A program made the position numbers and the translations under genes. Below the pieces are notes generated by a model. That model saw only the letters and a program-made list of their open reading frames with translations, did not search any database and was not told the origin of the DNA. 64,000 nt of DNA from assembly GCF_946481145.1 (NCBI RefSeq), contig NZ_CAMLMJ010000001.1:62001-126000 (forward strand), written 5' to 3'. The stretch comes from an uncultured Sediminibacterium sp. (GTDB lineage Bacteria > Bacteroidota > Bacteroidia > Chitinophagales > Chitinophagaceae). Shown piece by piece: positions 25,719-35,360 of the stretch; position 1 is the first letter of the stretch, and each line of letters begins with the position of its first letter.

Positions 25719-26333
25719 ATGCAACTTCCTTCATCACTTCTTGAAAATGCGGTAGCGCAGTTTGCCAAATTACCTGGTATTGGTAAGAAGACGGCATTGA
25801 GGCTGGTGCTGCATTTACTTAAGCAGGATGTAAATGATGTTCAGCATTTTGGGGAAACCATTGCGCGGATGCGAAGGGATATCAAATTTTGCCAGCGTTG
25901 TCATAATATCAGTGATGGTGATATTTGTTCAATCTGTGCCAATTCAATGCGCAACCAGAAACTGATTTGTGTGGTAGAAAATATCCGCGATGTTATCGCC
26001 ATAGAAAGTACCCAACAGTTTAATGGAGCCTATCATGTGCTGGGGGGTATTATATCTCCACTTGATGGTATTGGACCAGATCAGTTAAGTATCGAATCGC
26101 TGATTACAAGAATTGAAAAAGAAGAAACAGAAGAATTGGTTTTTGCACTTAACCCTAATATTCAGGGTGATACTACCATATATTATATCCAGAAAAAACT
26201 GGCTCATCTCTCCTGTCGAGTTACCACTATTGCCCGTGGTATAGCATTTGGCGGAGAACTGGAATATGCGGATGAAATGACCCTTGCCCGCAGTATCGCC
26301 AACCGCTTACCTGTACAACAGTACGTGAAATAA
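25719..26333 (+). CDS. recR: Recombination mediator RecR
   Basis: RecFOR pathway protein of 204 residues that helps load RecA on gapped DNA. The helix-hairpin-helix segment FAKLPGIGKKTALRLVLHLL lies near the N-terminus, the zinc finger CQRCHNISDGDICSIC around 57-72, and the Toprim domain begins ICVVENIRDVIAIE. The C-terminal Walker-like region includes RGIAFGGELEYADEMTL. The start at 25719 follows the -7 box. Confidence 0.97.
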   Translation: MQLPSSLLENAVAQFAKLPGIGKKTALRLVLHLLKQDVNDVQHFGETIARMRRDIKFCQRCHNISDGDICSICANSMRNQKLICVVENIRDVIAIESTQQFNGAYHVLGGIISPLDGIGPDQLSIESLITRIEKEETEELVFALNPNIQGDTTIYYIQKKLAHLSCRVTTIARGIAFGGELEYADEMTLARSIANRLPVQQYVK

Positions 26334-26495
26334 CAAAATTTTAGTCTCAGGCAACCTTTGCCACACTCATGCGTAATTGTTGGTATTGATGGAATTAACT
26401 AATTTGCAGTTTAAACATTGAATTTGCCGCCGGCCCTTTTTGTATATTTAAAGGGTAAAAGGCCGGTTGTATTCATCCATCTAAACAAAAGAAAC

Positions 26496-27095
26496 ATGGA
26501 ATTTGCAGGTATTGTAGCGGGATTGATTTGCGCAGGCATCATTTGGGTTATTATTTTGATCCTTGCTCTGGTAAAGCTCTTTAAAAGAAGTGATCTGGAT
26601 CAAAATACCAAATTGGCATGGATGGCATTTTTGGTACTGGTACCTTATGCAGGCTTGTTGATTTACATACTGCGCAATTGGGGTAAAGCGAAACAACTAT
26701 TTTGGATTGCGGCTCTCGGCATCGCTTTATCTGCAGCGCTTACCATATACTTTGTTTATTCGCGTGAGCACCGCGATGTAGCAAAAGAAAAAGGCATTCA
26801 GGTGTCGGCTCAGCAGTTATTTGAAGCTTTTGTAGCGGATGAAGCCAAAGCCAACACCCTATATCTCGATAAGGCCATTGAAATTACGGGTGAAGTAGTA
26901 GCCACTACAACAAACCAGGATGGTAATATTGTCGTAGATTTTAAAACGAATGATCCGTTTTTTGTCATTAACTGTACGTTTAAAACAGATCCAGGTACGC
27001 TGAAGGCGGGCGACAATATTACATTTAAAGGCATTTGTACCGGATATATTCCAGATGCAAATGTGGTCATTAACGAAGGTGTATTAGTAAAATAA
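26496..27095 (+). CDS. Membrane protein with PLDc_N and OB-fold (tRNA_anti-like) domains
   Basis: A 199-residue protein. The N-terminal 95 residues have three membrane helices; the second and third (AWMAFLVLVPYAGLLIYIL) match the phospholipase-D-nuclease N-terminal domain. The C-terminal part (about 110-199, AQQLFEAFVADEAKANTLYLDKAIEITGEV) is an OB-fold of the tRNA_anti-like type. The catalytic HKD motif is absent, so it is not a phospholipase. Function unknown. The frame opens at 26418, but MEFAG at 26496 is the better start. YceI follows 15 bp downstream, so these may be one unit. Confidence 0.8.
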   Translation: MEFAGIVAGLICAGIIWVIILILALVKLFKRSDLDQNTKLAWMAFLVLVPYAGLLIYILRNWGKAKQLFWIAALGIALSAALTIYFVYSREHRDVAKEKGIQVSAQQLFEAFVADEAKANTLYLDKAIEITGEVVATTTNQDGNIVVDFKTNDPFFVINCTFKTDPGTLKAGDNITFKGICTGYIPDANVVINEGVLVK

Positions 27096-27110
27096 GCAAG
27101 GATAAATTTT

Positions 27111-27641
27111 ATGAAACTGATGAAAGTTATAGCCATATTGTTCCTGTTCGTATTCGCAGGAAATGAGGCCAAGGCACAGAAAGTATTTGGTACAAGAAAT
27201 GGACGTATCACATTCGAATCTCCTACTGATGGTGATGTGAAAGCAGTAAACAATGAAGTAACCAGCAGGGTTGCAGATAATGGGCAGTTAACTTTCAGCC
27301 TGCTGATGAAGGGCTTTAAGTTCAAACTTGCAGAAATGCAGGAACACTTTAACGACCAATATGCTGAAAGTACCAAGTTTCCAAGGGCCGATTTCAAAGG
27401 AACTATCAGCAATCTGAAAGATGTAAATTTTGCCAAAGACGGCAGCTATAAAGTAAGTGTAAAGGGCGATCTTACCATGCATGGTGTTACAAAAAATGTT
27501 ACCGTAAATGGCGTAATAGAAATAAAAGCAGGTAAGCCAAATGCCCGTGGATCATTTACCATTAACCTCAAAGACTTTAAGATTGACGCTTCATCTGTTA
27601 CAGAAAAAGTTGAAGTAGAAGTTAGCTGTCAGTACCAGTAA
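27111..27641 (+). CDS. YceI family periplasmic protein
   Basis: A 176-residue exported protein with a signal peptide (1-23, ending AKAQ). The YceI lipocalin-like barrel, which can bind isoprenoids, is recognisable from GRITFESPT, KFPRADFKGTISN, GDLTMHGVTKNVTVNG and FTINLKDFKID. The following DUF5777 gene starts 26 bp downstream, a common pairing in Bacteroidota. Confidence 0.93.
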   Translation: MKLMKVIAILFLFVFAGNEAKAQKVFGTRNGRITFESPTDGDVKAVNNEVTSRVADNGQLTFSLLMKGFKFKLAEMQEHFNDQYAESTKFPRADFKGTISNLKDVNFAKDGSYKVSVKGDLTMHGVTKNVTVNGVIEIKAGKPNARGSFTINLKDFKIDASSVTEKVEVEVSCQYQ

Positions 27642-27667
27642 TCATTTTATCAATATAAACCAACTGT

Positions 27668-28576
27668 ATGAAGACCCTGTTAAAAAGGTCACTGGCAATC
27701 TATTGCCTGGCCTGTACCACTTTAATTGCCAATGCACAGCAAGTTGACCTGTTTAAAATGCAGGATAGTACCAATGCTGCAGACGACAAAAACAAATCAG
27801 AAGCAGTATTAAATACTTTCTATTCTACCCGTTTGGTTACCACACAAACAGTAGAAATAACCGGAAAAGGCAGTATGGATTTCCGCATCAACCACCGTTT
27901 TGCACCTCTTAACCAGGGCTTTTATAATCTCTTTGGTTTAGACTTTGTTTCCGCCCGTATCGGTTTTGATTTCGGATTATCCGATAACCTTATGATAGGC
28001 ATCGGCAGAACCGGAACAAACAAAGAAGGTGATGCCTTTTTAAAATACCGCATTCTAAGGCAACAGGCTGGGGTAAAAAATGTGCCTGTTACCATTACCG
28101 TTTTAGGTGCTACTGCCTACAGGGGAATACGGTATTCAGATCCTACACTAAACGTGAAAACAAAAGACAGGATGTATTATACGGCGCAATTAATGATCGC
28201 CAGAAAATTCAATGAACATACCTCTTTACAAATATCGCCGACTTACACCCGTTACAATAGAAAATTATTCCTTACAGGAGGTTCGCAGGATCTGCTATCT
28301 ATTGGATTTCTGGCCCGCCAGAAAGTGAGCAAAAAAGTAAGTATTAATGCGGAATATTTTGTTCAAACCCAACGATTCGACGGAACCTACAACCCTTTAT
28401 CAATAGGCGTTGATATACAAACCGGCGGACACGTATTCCAACTACATTTTACCAATTCCATTGGTATGAACGAGCATACATTCATACATGAAACTTTTGG
28501 TTCATGGGGTAAAGGCGATATCAGATGGGGCTTTAATATTTCGCGGATATTCAATATAGGACGGAAGAAATCGTAG
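27668..28576 (+). CDS. DUF5777 family outer-membrane beta-barrel protein
   Basis: A 302-residue exported protein with a signal peptide (about 1-23, ending ANAQ). The mature part alternates hydrophobic and polar residues as expected for an outer-membrane barrel. DUF5777 signatures are SMDFRINHRFAPLNQGFYNLFGLD, ARIGFDFGLSDNLMIGIGR and the terminal EHTFIHETFGSWGKGDIRWGFNISRIF. Its function is not established; the YceI partner suggests a shared role in lipid or small-molecule handling. It is followed by the composite element E3. Confidence 0.88.
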   Translation: MKTLLKRSLAIYCLACTTLIANAQQVDLFKMQDSTNAADDKNKSEAVLNTFYSTRLVTTQTVEITGKGSMDFRINHRFAPLNQGFYNLFGLDFVSARIGFDFGLSDNLMIGIGRTGTNKEGDAFLKYRILRQQAGVKNVPVTITVLGATAYRGIRYSDPTLNVKTKDRMYYTAQLMIARKFNEHTSLQISPTYTRYNRKLFLTGGSQDLLSIGFLARQKVSKKVSINAEYFVQTQRFDGTYNPLSIGVDIQTGGHVFQLHFTNSIGMNEHTFIHETFGSWGKGDIRWGFNISRIFNIGRKKS

Positions 28577-28585
28577 GTTTTTGAG

Positions 28586-28815
28586 CGGCGTAGTTCTAGC
28601 TTCAAGCTTCGGGCCGTAAGCTACAAGCTTAGATGGGTGCTTATTATAGACTTTCCGCTATTAATTGAACACGGATCTTCATGATTTTCAGGATTTATCA
28701 TGATAGATCCTGAAAATCATGAAAATCTGTGTTCTATCGTACTCGACACTTATAGTTCGCGGTCAAATTTCCCCAGACTGCAATAGCTTGAAGCTTGAAG
28801 CCTGAGGCTTGAAGC
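28586..28815. repeat. Composite repeat element E3
   Basis: Words AGCTTCAAGCTTCGGGCC / AAGCTACAAGC, core TTAGATGGGTGCTTATTATAG, then a hairpin with 28-nt arms (28667-28694 and 28707-28734, two mismatches) beginning GAACACGGATCTTCATGAT, then GTTCGCGGTCAAATTTCCCC and further AGCTTGAAGC words. E4 (32786-33179) has the same parts in the same order. Confidence 0.85.
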
Positions 28816-28821
28816 TAAAAA

Positions 28822-28849
28822 CCCCGGTATGCTGTTGCCGGGGTTTTTT
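28822..28849 (+). terminator. Rho-independent terminator
   Basis: CCCCGG (28822-28827) pairs with CCGGGG (28838-28843) and is followed by six T; four A precede it, so it could also work leftward. It would end transcription from the YceI/DUF5777 unit just before the metH promoter. Confidence 0.8.
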
Positions 28850-28862
28850 ATTGCATTTTTGC

Positions 28863-28870
28863 TATCTTTG
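28863..28870 (+). promoter_or_regulatory. TAnnTTTG promoter of metH
   Basis: TATCTTTG fits the -7 consensus exactly. It lies just after a terminator and about 158 nt before the metH start, predicting an unusually long leader for this genome. Confidence 0.6.
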
Positions 28871-29028
28871 TATTCTACACAGGCGGATTTGTTTATTGTT
28901 CGGCCTGCTTTTCAGCCTTTGGCTGAGAAAAATCGAACTAATAAACGTACAAAAGACCCCAAAGGTACTTCTCCTACGTTTTTTAGTCCGACCACTTTAG
29001 TAATAACCAAAAGGTTAAATACAGCGGT
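28871..29028 (+). promoter_or_regulatory. Structured metH 5' leader, possible riboswitch
   Basis: The predicted leader can form a 12-bp helix between GTTTATTGTTCG (28891-28902) and CGAACTAATAAAC (28934-28946, one bulge), enclosing a perfect hairpin TCAGCC-TTT-GGCTGA (28912-28926). An alternative hairpin AAACGTA (28943-28949)/TACGTTT (28975-28981), followed by T, shares bases with the first helix, the layout expected of a switch. I do not find the conserved boxes of cobalamin, SAM-I or SAM-II riboswitches, so no class is assigned. Confidence 0.4.
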
Positions 29029-30045
29029 ATGAGTATTAGAAAAGCACTCGAAAAGAGAATTTTAGTGATCGACGGAGCCATGGGTACCATGATTCAGCGT
29101 CATAAACTTACAGAAGCAGATTATCGTGGAGAACGATTCAAAGACTGGCATTGCGATGTAAAAGGTAATAATGACCTTTTATGCATCACACAACCAGACA
29201 TCATCAAAGGTATTCACAAGCAATACCTGTCAGCAGGGGCAGACATCATTGAAACCAATACATTCAGCAGCACCACCATTGCCATGGCCGACTACGACAT
29301 GCAATCACTGGCTTATGAATTAAATGTTGCTGCAGCAAAATGCGCCAAAGATGCAGTGAAAGAATTCATGGAAGAAAATCCCGTTACAACTGAAAAATAT
29401 GTAGCAGGAGCCATCGGTCCATTGAACAAAACATTGAGTCTTTCACCAGACGTAAATAACCCCGGATACAGAGCAGTTACGTTTGATGAAGTGGTAACAG
29501 CTTACAAAGAACAAATCAAAGGATTGGTAGATGGTGGGGTAGATATTTTATTAATAGAAACCATCTTTGATACCCTCAATGCCAAAGGAGCCATTTTCGC
29601 CGCTAAACAATTCTTCCGCGAAACAGGTATCCCTGAACTTCCGATCATGATCAGCGGAACCATTACAGATGCTTCCGGCAGAACACTTAGCGGACAAACA
29701 CTGGAAGCTTTTTATACCTCTGTAATGCATGCCGAACCTTTAAGTGTTGGTTTAAATTGTGCATTAGGTGCTTCTGAAATGCGTGCACATATTGAAGAGT
29801 TGAGTCAGATAGCCGCCTGTTATACTTCTGCCTACCCCAATGCAGGTTTACCAAATGCTATGGGAGAATATGATGAAGCACCACACGAAACAGCCCATTT
29901 TATTGAAGAATGGGCCAAACAAGGTTTTGTAAACATTGTTGGAGGATGTTGCGGTACAACACCCGACCACATTAAACATATTGCAGACAACGTTAAAAAA
30001 ATTACTCCAAGAGCAGTTCCGGAAGTTGAAACTTCATTGGCTTAA
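29029..30045 (+). CDS. metH: Methionine synthase, homocysteine-binding part
   Basis: The homocysteine S-methyltransferase module of cobalamin-dependent methionine synthase as a separate 338-residue protein. Zinc-binding cysteines are seen in GLNCALGA and [20 protein letters not shown] and the [25 protein letters not shown] segment are typical. The next gene encodes the rest of MetH 12 bp downstream in the same reading frame. Split metH is common in Bacteroidota, so this is probably a natural two-subunit form. Confidence 0.95.
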   Translation: MSIRKALEKRILVIDGAMGTMIQRHKLTEADYRGERFKDWHCDVKGNNDLLCITQPDIIKGIHKQYLSAGADIIETNTFSSTTIAMADYDMQSLAYELNVAAAKCAKDAVKEFMEENPVTTEKYVAGAIGPLNKTLSLSPDVNNPGYRAVTFDEVVTAYKEQIKGLVDGGVDILLIETIFDTLNAKGAIFAAKQFFRETGIPELPIMISGTITDASGRTLSGQTLEAFYTSVMHAEPLSVGLNCALGASEMRAHIEELSQIAACYTSAYPNAGLPNAMGEYDEAPHETAHFIEEWAKQGFVNIVGGCCGTTPDHIKHIADNVKKITPRAVPEVETSLA

Positions 30046-30057
30046 TCAAGACCAGAC

Positions 30058-32775
30058 ATGAGCGAAACCATTACTATCAAGCCTTACCTAAGGTTATCAG
30101 GACTAGAACCACTTGTTGTTCGCCCCGAAACCAATTTTGTAAATGTTGGCGAACGTACCAATGTTACAGGATCTAAAAAATTTGCCCGACTAATCAGGGA
30201 AAATAAATACGAAGAAGCCCTCTCCGTTGCCAGACAACAGGTTGAAAACGGTGCTCAGGTGCTGGATGTAAATATGGACGATGCCCTGCTCGACGGGGTT
30301 AAAGCCATGACTACCTTCCTCAACCTGCTTCAGAGTGAACCAGATATTGCCCGTATACCTATTATGATCGACAGTTCTAAGTTCGAGATCATTGAGGCAG
30401 GACTAAAATGCGTGCAGGGTAAATGTATCGTGAACTCTATCTCCATGAAAGAAGGAGAGGAAAAATTTATTGAACAGGCATTTATCTGTAAAGCATTTGG
30501 TGCAGCCGTTATTGTAATGGCGTTTGATGAAGTTGGACAGGCAGATACCAAAGACAGAAAAATTGAAATTTGTCACCGTGCCTATAAAATTCTTACTGAG
30601 AAAGTAGGTTTTCCGCCTCAAGACATCATTTTCGATCCAAACATATTTGCCGTAGCAACCGGTATTGAAGAGCATAATAACTACGCAGTTGATTTTATTG
30701 AAGCCACCCGTGAAATTAAAAGACTGATGCCCCTTACCAAAGTAAGCGGCGGTGTGTCTAACGTATCTTTTTCATTCAGGGGTAACGATCATGTGAGAGA
30801 AGCTATTCACTCCGTATTCTTATTACATGCCATTAAAGCCGGTATGGATATGGGTATTGTGAATGCCGGTCAACTGGTGGTATATGATGAAATAGAACCA
30901 ACACTTCGCCAGCTTTGTGAAGATGTGCTGCTGAATAAAAACAACGACAACAACGAAGCCACAGAAAAACTCATCGCTTTTGCAGAAACCGTTAAAGCAA
31001 AAGGCAAGGTTGAAGTAAAAGATGAAGCATGGCGCAATGAGCCTGTTGAAAAAAGACTGGCACACTCACTCATAAATGGGATTACCGATTATATTGAAGC
31101 AGATACAGAAGAAGCACGCCAGAAATATCCTAAACCATTAGATGTAATTGAAGGGCCGTTAATGGATGGAATGAATATTGTCGGTGACCTTTTTGGCGCA
31201 GGTAAGATGTTTCTTCCACAGGTGGTAAAGAGTGCACGTGTTATGAAGAAAAGTGTAGCCGTTCTTACCCCATACATTGAAGCAGAAAAAGAAGAAAAAA
31301 GACTGGCACACCTCGCTGCAGGCACTACCAATACAGAAACTGCCGGTGCTGCCAAAATTTTATTGGCTACCGTTAAAGGTGATGTACATGATATTGGTAA
31401 AAACATTGTAGGAGTTGTATTAGGCTGTAATGGCTACGATATTGTAGACCTCGGTGTAATGGTTCCTGCCGACAAAATTCTGGAAGCAGCACAAAAAGAA
31501 AATGCCGATATCATTGGCTTAAGTGGTCTTATTACGCCTTCGCTCGATGAAATGGTACATATTGCCAAGGAAATGAAGCGCCGGAACATGACACAGCCTT
31601 TACTGATTGGCGGTGCTACTACTTCTCGCATGCATACTGCGGTTAAAATTGCACCGGAATATGGGCATGGTGTGGTGCATGTACTGGATGCTTCGAGAAG
31701 TGTTACGGTAGCAGGATCATTATTAAACAAAGAACAAAAACAACCCTTTCTTCAATCCATTACAGATGAGTATGTGAAACTGAAAGAAAGTTTTGATAAT
31801 AAAAAAACAGTGAAGCAATACCTTTCTTACCAGGATGCATTGCAACACAAGGCAAATATCGACTGGAACAGCTTCACCCCTGTTACACCTCAGTTTACCG
31901 GTACCAAAGTATTTGAAGACCTTGACCTAAATGAACTCAGACCTTATATAGACTGGAAACCCTTCTTTATTGCCTGGGAAATGCATGGCAACTTCCCTGA
32001 AATATTAAGTGATACTGTTGTAGGTAAAGAAGCCACCAAATTATACAATGATGCCAATGCCCTGCTGGATAAAATAATCAGTGAAAAATGGCTCACTGCA
32101 AAAGGAACCATTGGGTTCTGGGAAGCAGCAAGTGCTGATGATGATATAACTGTTACCCATCAGCAAGGAAATACAACATTATCTTTCTTGCGCCAGCAGA
32201 TTAAAAAAGCGCCGGGACAACCGAATTTATCATTGGCTGATTTTATTGCCCCACAAACAAGTGGCAAAAAAGATTTTATCGGAGCTTTTGCTGTAACGAT
32301 TCATGGCATTGATACCCATATCAAAAACTTTGAAGCCAATCACGACGACTATAACAAAATTATGTTACAGGCATTAGCCGATCGTTTAGCAGAAGCTTTT
32401 GCAGAATACCTTCACCTTAGAACGAGGAAGGAATTTTGGGGTTACGATACCAATGAAAGTCTTACTAATGATGAACTGATCAAAGAAAAATATGTAGGTA
32501 TACGTCCGGCACCAGGTTATCCTGCCTGTCCGGATCATACAGAAAAGTATAAACTCTTTGCACTCCTGCAAGCCACTGAAACCATTGGTATTGAACTAAC
32601 GGAAAGTCTGGCCATGTATCCTGCCTCTTCCGTTTGTGGCTGGTATTTCTCGCACCCGCAAAGCCAGTATTACGGTGTAGGTAAGATTCAACGCGATCAG
32701 TTGGAAGATTATGCCAGAAGAAAAAATATGCCACTCGAAGAAGCGGAGAGATGGCTGAGTCCGGTGTTAGAATAA
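30058..32775 (+). CDS. metH: Methionine synthase, pterin/cobalamin/activation part
   Basis: A 905-residue protein with the remaining MetH modules: methyltetrahydrofolate (pterin) binding (about 10-300, [18 protein letters not shown]), cobalamin cap (about 330-430), cobalamin-binding domain with DVHDIG (442-447, H444 the cobalt ligand) and GLSGLITPS, and the SAM-dependent activation domain (about 590-905, [32 protein letters not shown]). Together with the preceding gene it transfers methyl groups from methyltetrahydrofolate to homocysteine. Confidence 0.96.
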   Translation: MSETITIKPYLRLSGLEPLVVRPETNFVNVGERTNVTGSKKFARLIRENKYEEALSVARQQVENGAQVLDVNMDDALLDGVKAMTTFLNLLQSEPDIARIPIMIDSSKFEIIEAGLKCVQGKCIVNSISMKEGEEKFIEQAFICKAFGAAVIVMAFDEVGQADTKDRKIEICHRAYKILTEKVGFPPQDIIFDPNIFAVATGIEEHNNYAVDFIEATREIKRLMPLTKVSGGVSNVSFSFRGNDHVREAIHSVFLLHAIKAGMDMGIVNAGQLVVYDEIEPTLRQLCEDVLLNKNNDNNEATEKLIAFAETVKAKGKVEVKDEAWRNEPVEKRLAHSLINGITDYIEADTEEARQKYPKPLDVIEGPLMDGMNIVGDLFGAGKMFLPQVVKSARVMKKSVAVLTPYIEAEKEEKRLAHLAAGTTNTETAGAAKILLATVKGDVHDIGKNIVGVVLGCNGYDIVDLGVMVPADKILEAAQKENADIIGLSGLITPSLDEMVHIAKEMKRRNMTQPLLIGGATTSRMHTAVKIAPEYGHGVVHVLDASRSVTVAGSLLNKEQKQPFLQSITDEYVKLKESFDNKKTVKQYLSYQDALQHKANIDWNSFTPVTPQFTGTKVFEDLDLNELRPYIDWKPFFIAWEMHGNFPEILSDTVVGKEATKLYNDANALLDKIISEKWLTAKGTIGFWEAASADDDITVTHQQGNTTLSFLRQQIKKAPGQPNLSLADFIAPQTSGKKDFIGAFAVTIHGIDTHIKNFEANHDDYNKIMLQALADRLAEAFAEYLHLRTRKEFWGYDTNESLTNDELIKEKYVGIRPAPGYPACPDHTEKYKLFALLQATETIGIELTESLAMYPASSVCGWYFSHPQSQYYGVGKIQRDQLEDYARRKNMPLEEAERWLSPVLE

Positions 32776-33179
32776 AAACAGAAGAATATCGAATGTCGAA
32801 CTTGGAAGTCATCGCTGTCCGGGGAAATTGGCTTCAAGCTGCATGCCGCAAGCTACAAGCCTTGATGGGTGCTTATATTAGACTTCCTGCTTTTAATGAA
32901 ATTAAAGAGGAGGAGAAAATTTAAAGTCAGTTGCTCAAAAAAATATTTGGTTGCCCTAAATGCACTATCTGCTATTAATAGAACACGGATCTTCATGATT
33001 TTCAAGATCTATCATGATAAATCCTGAAAATCATGAAGATCTGTGTTCCATCATACGCGACACCAACAGTTCGCAGTTAAATTTCCCCGGATGGCAATGG
33101 CTAGAAGTTCGCAACCAATTTTCCCCGTAAAACGATAACTTCGAAGTTCGAAGTTGGACATTTCTCTGTTGGAAATTTT
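32776..33179. repeat. Composite repeat element E4 filling a convergent gap
   Basis: The 404-bp gap between metH and the leftward LOG gene. Outer words GAATGTCGAACTTGGAAGT (about 32791) and their complement (about 33131-33165), then GTCCGGGGAAATT (32818-32830) mirrored by AATTTCCCCGGAT (about 33080-33092), GGCTTCAAGC words, core TTGATGGGTGCTTATATTAG, and a hairpin with 28-nt arms (32981-33008, 33021-33048, two mismatches). The element is thus a nested palindrome. No gene seen. Confidence 0.85.
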
Positions 33180-33911
33180 TCACCTTTTCTCAAATAGCCA
33201 CCACAATCTTCTTCTTGGTTTTACGGTGTAGTTTTTGCGGACGTAGGTTTGAATATAGTGCATGGCTTCATCTATATCATCGGTGAGGAAAATCAATTTT
33301 TTATCTTCTGCAGATATTGTTCCATGCTCGGCCATTTCGTCTATACTGTTCAGTAAGGGCTGGAAATAATCTTTACCATATAAGACAATAGGAAAATCAT
33401 TGATCACTTTGGTTTGTGCGAGGGTGAGCGTTTCAAAAAATTCATCCATGGTACCAAAGCCGCCGGGCATGATGATAAAAGCATAAGAATATTTCACCAG
33501 CAATACTTTCCTGATAAAGAAATAATCGAAAGTGATCCATTTATGCATGTAGGGATTGGGATATTGTTCAAAGGGCAGTTTAATATTACAACCTACCGAT
33601 TGTCCCCCGTTTTCATAAGCCCCTTTATTGGCCGCTTCCATAATTCCTGGTCCTCCGCCGGTCATGGTGGTAAAACCTAATTCAGCAATACGCTTACCAA
33701 AAGTTACCGCTGCCTGATAATAAGGATGATCTGGTTTGAACCTCGCAGAACCAAATACGGTTATACAAGGTCCCACAAAGTGAAGGGTTCTGAACCCCTT
33801 GATAAATTGCTTAAAAATTTGCCAGGCAAAGCCTAACTCATAAATCCTGGGCTTAGGTCCGTCTAAATATACCGACTCCTGTGCCGGTATGAATCTTTCT
33901 GTTTTCTCCAT
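33180..33911 (-). CDS. LOG family protein (TIGR00730)
   Basis: A 243-residue Rossmann-like protein with the LOG family motifs GGGPGIMEAANKGA and PGGFGTMDEFFE, i.e. the nucleotide-monophosphate phosphoribohydrolase fold known from cytokinin activation. Many bacterial members remain unassigned in vivo. The frame extends to a TTG at 33938; I chose the ATG at 33911 (MEKTERF). It is convergent with metH across E4. Confidence 0.9.
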   Translation of the reverse strand: MEKTERFIPAQESVYLDGPKPRIYELGFAWQIFKQFIKGFRTLHFVGPCITVFGSARFKPDHPYYQAAVTFGKRIAELGFTTMTGGGPGIMEAANKGAYENGGQSVGCNIKLPFEQYPNPYMHKWITFDYFFIRKVLLVKYSYAFIIMPGGFGTMDEFFETLTLAQTKVINDFPIVLYGKDYFQPLLNSIDEMAEHGTISAEDKKLIFLTDDIDEAMHYIQTYVRKNYTVKPRRRLWWLFEKR

Positions 33912-33991
33912 TTCTGTACTATATTGATAAAAATTCAAATTAGCACAAAATTTGCTGTCAAAGACGGTAGCTAACCTTACTTAACAGTTTT

Positions 33992-35350
33992 ATGAGAAAA
34001 TTCAGCCTTCTTCTACTAACAACTTTATGCATCAGTCTTTCTGCAAGTGCACAAAAAAACATCATACTGGAACAAGTCCGTACATTTTCGATGTTAGGAC
34101 CCATAATGAATTATTGGACATTGCCTTCCACCAGATCTACTTTTATCAATCAACTTACTGATCAGTTACTGAATAAAAAAAATGCGGTTCTCTCCGATAC
34201 TACAATCAGAATTATTCCCATTAATAATTTAAAAGATAAAGGCACTGAAAGTATCTACTTTACTACTGCCGATACTACTACACAACATCTCTATGTAGAC
34301 ATTTATGAATACGATCCGGTTACTTTCTTTTACTATCAGCCTGAATATATTCATGACTCACTTTTATTTAAGCGAACCAGGTCAGTATTTCAGGTAGGAC
34401 TTTTATTTGTTGACCATAAAAAGAATGTTATTTCTAATGATGGATTGACCATTTGTGTGGGACAAGGTAGTGGTAATGGATTTGGTATTATAGCTGGTAA
34501 TCTGGCAATTACGCCCAAAGGGTTTACGGATATGTTAAACCTGTCTATCGGGAAATTATTAGATACTGCCAATAACTCCGCCTTAATAGAAGTAAAAGTT
34601 GCACCGGCTTTTTATGCAGATAATTTTATTCTGCCCGAAATCGGGAAATATCCTGTTTTACAAACAAAGTCGCAGAAAGATATTTATTCCTACCAGTATA
34701 ATGGAAAATCAGAAATGATCAGGATGGGCGATAAGTTTTATGAAGAGTTGATTGCAAAAGGAAAGAAGAAGAATATACCAGACAATTCACCCATAGAAAA
34801 TGTGATCACTGCTACGGGCAATATAAACAGCTCTGATTTTGTACAGTTAAGGCAGGAATGCAGAGATGTGATAAGAGATAAGAATTATACGATTAAGTTG
34901 ATCAACGAAGTTAACCCCAACTTTAATTACCTTTCTGAGGCCGATCTTTTTACGCATTTTTTATCTGGTCCGGTTCATGTTCTTTTAAAAGAAAAAGATA
35001 CCATTGCGAGGTTCAGTATTTATAAGAATATTGGCATGCCAGAGAAAAAGATTTTCCTGAATAAAATAAGTAATGGCTACGATAGTAGTTCTGTTGTAAA
35101 CATTAATGCTTCATCAGCAACCAGAAATGTTTTTTGTGAATACAAGGTTCAGGGCTATCTGGGCGATCAACCATTTTCAATATTATGTACAGATAGAAAC
35201 AGTCTGAAAGAGATTTATTTAGACGAAAAAAGAATAGCAGTTGCCAAAGGCAATTTTTTACCTGAACGTATTGCTATTTTTGATGCATCTTTAGATATTG
35301 AAAAACTCAATCAGTTAATGATGATTGCGTTTACAAAATTTTACCAATAA
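33992..35350 (+). CDS. Secreted protein of unknown function
   Basis: A 452-residue exported protein with a clear signal peptide (1-20, cleavage after SASA). I recognise no domain. The mature part is mixed alpha/beta with no repeats, no membrane segment and no cysteine pattern; its N-terminal region mentions no catalytic motif. It is divergent from the LOG gene and its stop lies 11 bp before xth. It is coding beyond doubt by length and composition, but no function can be proposed. Confidence 0.8.
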   Translation: MRKFSLLLLTTLCISLSASAQKNIILEQVRTFSMLGPIMNYWTLPSTRSTFINQLTDQLLNKKNAVLSDTTIRIIPINNLKDKGTESIYFTTADTTTQHLYVDIYEYDPVTFFYYQPEYIHDSLLFKRTRSVFQVGLLFVDHKKNVISNDGLTICVGQGSGNGFGIIAGNLAITPKGFTDMLNLSIGKLLDTANNSALIEVKVAPAFYADNFILPEIGKYPVLQTKSQKDIYSYQYNGKSEMIRMGDKFYEELIAKGKKKNIPDNSPIENVITATGNINSSDFVQLRQECRDVIRDKNYTIKLINEVNPNFNYLSEADLFTHFLSGPVHVLLKEKDTIARFSIYKNIGMPEKKIFLNKISNGYDSSSVVNINASSATRNVFCEYKVQGYLGDQPFSILCTDRNSLKEIYLDEKRIAVAKGNFLPERIAIFDASLDIEKLNQLMMIAFTKFYQ

Positions 35351-35360
35351 AAGATTGTTT

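Larger units (their letters stand above)
28577..29028. other. 452-bp gap before metH: repeat element, terminator, leader
   Basis: From left to right: composite repeat E3 (28586-28815), a terminator hairpin (28822-28849), a TAnnTTTG promoter (28863-28870) and a structured 5' leader (28871-29028). Short open frames inside it have no protein features. Confidence 0.7.

Noticed and set aside
28829..29032. 67-codon frame in the metH leader
   Set aside because: It runs through the terminator and promoter and has no protein features; the stretch is better explained as leader RNA.
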